NCBI GenBank assembly: GCA_016926875.1
Contig: JAFGNU010000080.1
Span: 1 to 35,010, forward strand
DNA length: 35,010 bases
From: Anaerolineae bacterium
GTDB taxonomy: Bacteria; Chloroflexota; Anaerolineae; Aggregatilineales; Aggregatilineaceae
Direction of reading: 5' to 3'
Part shown: positions 34,387 through 35,010 of the stretch, piece after piece
Layout: each line of letters starts with the position of its first letter
Position numbering within the stretch: position 1 is the first letter of the stretch
Notes under the pieces: generated by a model
The model's database searches: none
The model's input: the letters and a program-made list of their open reading frames with translations, nothing else
What the model was told of the DNA's origin: nothing
Program-made: the position numbers and the translations under genes

Positions 34387-35010
34387 CTACCAGCCACTAC
34401 CAAAGAACCAGCGCCAGAGACGGAAGAACTGCTGCACCCATTTTTGCTTGCAGGTGCCGTCGTCAGCCAGTTCATAGCCAGACGGCATCTCCGTCTGAAT
34501 ACCAGCCAGGTTCGGGCAGAGATCCTCAGGAACTTCCTGACAGTTGCCGTCAGCGTCAAGTTCATAGCCATCGGGTACAGTGGCCTGAGCACCGGGCAAG
34601 TTCGGGCAAACGTCTACTTCTGTTGGCTCTTCCGTCGGTTCCTGAGTTGGTTCGGCGGTCGGTTCCTCCGTCGGCTCAACGGTCGGTTCCTCGGTTGGCT
34701 CGGCAGTTGGTTCCTCCGTCGGTTCAACGGTTGGTTCCTCGGTCGGCTCAGCGGTTGGTTCCTCCGTTGGTTCCTCGGTTGGCTCAGCGGTCGGTTCCTC
34801 TGTCGGCTCGACCGTTGGTTCCTCGGTTGGTTCCTGCGTTCCTAACGGACTGACTTCAGCCGGGCAGCCATTATTCTCTGCGGTTCCCGGTTCATCAGGG
34901 CAGTTGTCAACATCATCGTTGATACCGTCACCGTCCGAGTCCGGGGGCGGGTTGGGACAGCCGCTGCTGTCGACACCGTAGCCCGCGTCGCCCTGGTTGG
35001 GGCAGGCATC
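34387..35010 (-). CDS. Secreted TSP3-like/EPT-repeat protein, C-terminal part (5' end outside the window)
   Basis: The frame is open from base 35010 to the TAG at 34389-34387, giving the last 207 residues of a longer protein. Seen in order: CPNQGDAG, then SGCPNPPPDSDGDGINDD and VDNCPDEPGT, which are calcium-binding thrombospondin-type-3/EF-like Asp repeats. A linker of 18 tetrapeptides of the form x-E-P-T follows (x = Glu, Ala, Val or Gln). Two copies of a Cys-Pro-Asn-Leu-x-Gly-x-Gln...Pro-x-Gly-Tyr-Glu-Leu-x-x-Asp-Gly-x-Cys module come next, and the tail FFRLWRWFFGSGW ends the protein. Acidic TSP3 repeats and Pro/Thr/Glu linkers fit a secreted or surface-attached protein. The tail is basic and very aromatic, which is unusual. 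Function is not recognised. It is the next minus-strand gene upstream of the nuclease. Confidence 0.85.
   Translation of the reverse strand, partial: DACPNQGDAGYGVDSSGCPNPPPDSDGDGINDDVDNCPDEPGTAENNGCPAEVSPLGTQEPTEEPTVEPTEEPTAEPTEEPTEEPTAEPTEEPTVEPTEEPTAEPTEEPTVEPTEEPTAEPTQEPTEEPTEVDVCPNLPGAQATVPDGYELDADGNCQEVPEDLCPNLAGIQTEMPSGYELADDGTCKQKWVQQFFRLWRWFFGSGW
34621..34836 (-). repeat. 12-bp coding tandem repeat, 18 units (x-E-P-T)
   Basis: 216 bp made of 18 degenerate 12-bp units encoding x-Glu-Pro-Thr, with x mostly Glu and otherwise Ala, Val or Gln. The units differ at synonymous positions (CCA/CCG and ACC/ACA/ACG) and no unit order is exactly repeated, so it is an old tandem array within a linker, not a recent expansion. 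Confidence 0.9.

Noticed and set aside
34621-34836. Regular 12-bp repeats considered as a CRISPR array or satellite
   Set aside because: The units are contiguous with no spacers, degenerate at synonymous sites, and encode a continuous x-E-P-T linker within an open reading frame.

Overview
The window looks like a chromosomal segment of an environmental, moderately GC-rich bacterium, most plausibly a member of the Chloroflexota (Anaerolineae-like). This is an inference from gene content: a cellobiose phosphorylase with a GH1 glucosidase, a YhfC-type protease, a DUF456 protein, an ExeM/NucH-like nuclease and a nonulosonate-type glycan locus. No marker gene in the window proves it. No phage, IS element, CRISPR array or rRNA was seen. 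One tRNA gene, tRNA-Arg(CCG), is present.

Region A (1-10930, all minus strand) is a tightly packed ten-gene surface-polysaccharide operon. Read 5' to 3' it runs: ABC exporter permease and ATPase (Wzm/Wzt-like, with a C-terminal glycan-recognition domain), a CMP-sugar synthetase fused to a HAD phosphatase, a NeuB-family nonulosonate synthase fused to a cupin, a GT-B/CDP-glycerol-transferase-like protein, two GT4-like glycosyltransferases, two SAM methyltransferases, and a polysaccharide-deacetylase-like protein cut by the left edge. Together they should make an activated sialic-acid-like sugar, polymerise and methylate a glycan, and export it. No UDP-GlcNAc 2-epimerase (NeuC) is evident in the window.

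Region B (10931-14976) starts with a divergent intergenic region of about 0.8 kb. It is followed by plus-strand genes for a SLC13-like permease with two TrkA-C domains and a membrane-anchored endonuclease/exonuclease/phosphatase-fold protein, and then a minus-strand tRNA-Arg(CCG) with its own terminator.

Region C (14977-25925) is a carbohydrate-utilisation and redox block. A GH1 beta-glucosidase (minus) and a GH94 cellobiose phosphorylase (plus) diverge from about 0.7 kb of DNA. That DNA carries two perfect 12-bp palindromes matching the CebR-type (LacI family) cellobiose operator, one of them just downstream of a good sigma-70 promoter. Next on the minus strand come a nitroreductase, an unassigned (alpha/alpha)6-barrel glycosidase-like protein, an aldo/keto reductase, a membrane-anchored putative zinc peptidase of unrecognised family, and an extended SDR (epimerase/dihydroflavonol-reductase-like).

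Region D (26032-32252, plus strand) has a candidate promoter followed by a small Asp/Pro-tailed protein of unknown function, a membrane-anchored phospholipase-D-fold protein with two HKD motifs, two tandem paralogous HEAT-like/DUF3592 membrane proteins, a YhfC-type intramembrane protease, a DUF456 membrane protein and an Asp/Glu racemase with the Thr/Cys active-site variant. A strong shared hairpin terminator closes the run.

Region E (32261-35010, minus strand) carries a secreted ExeM/NucH-like nuclease and the 3' part of a secreted, Ca-binding, (x-E-P-T)18-linker protein that runs off the right edge and ends in an odd Trp/Phe/Arg-rich tail.
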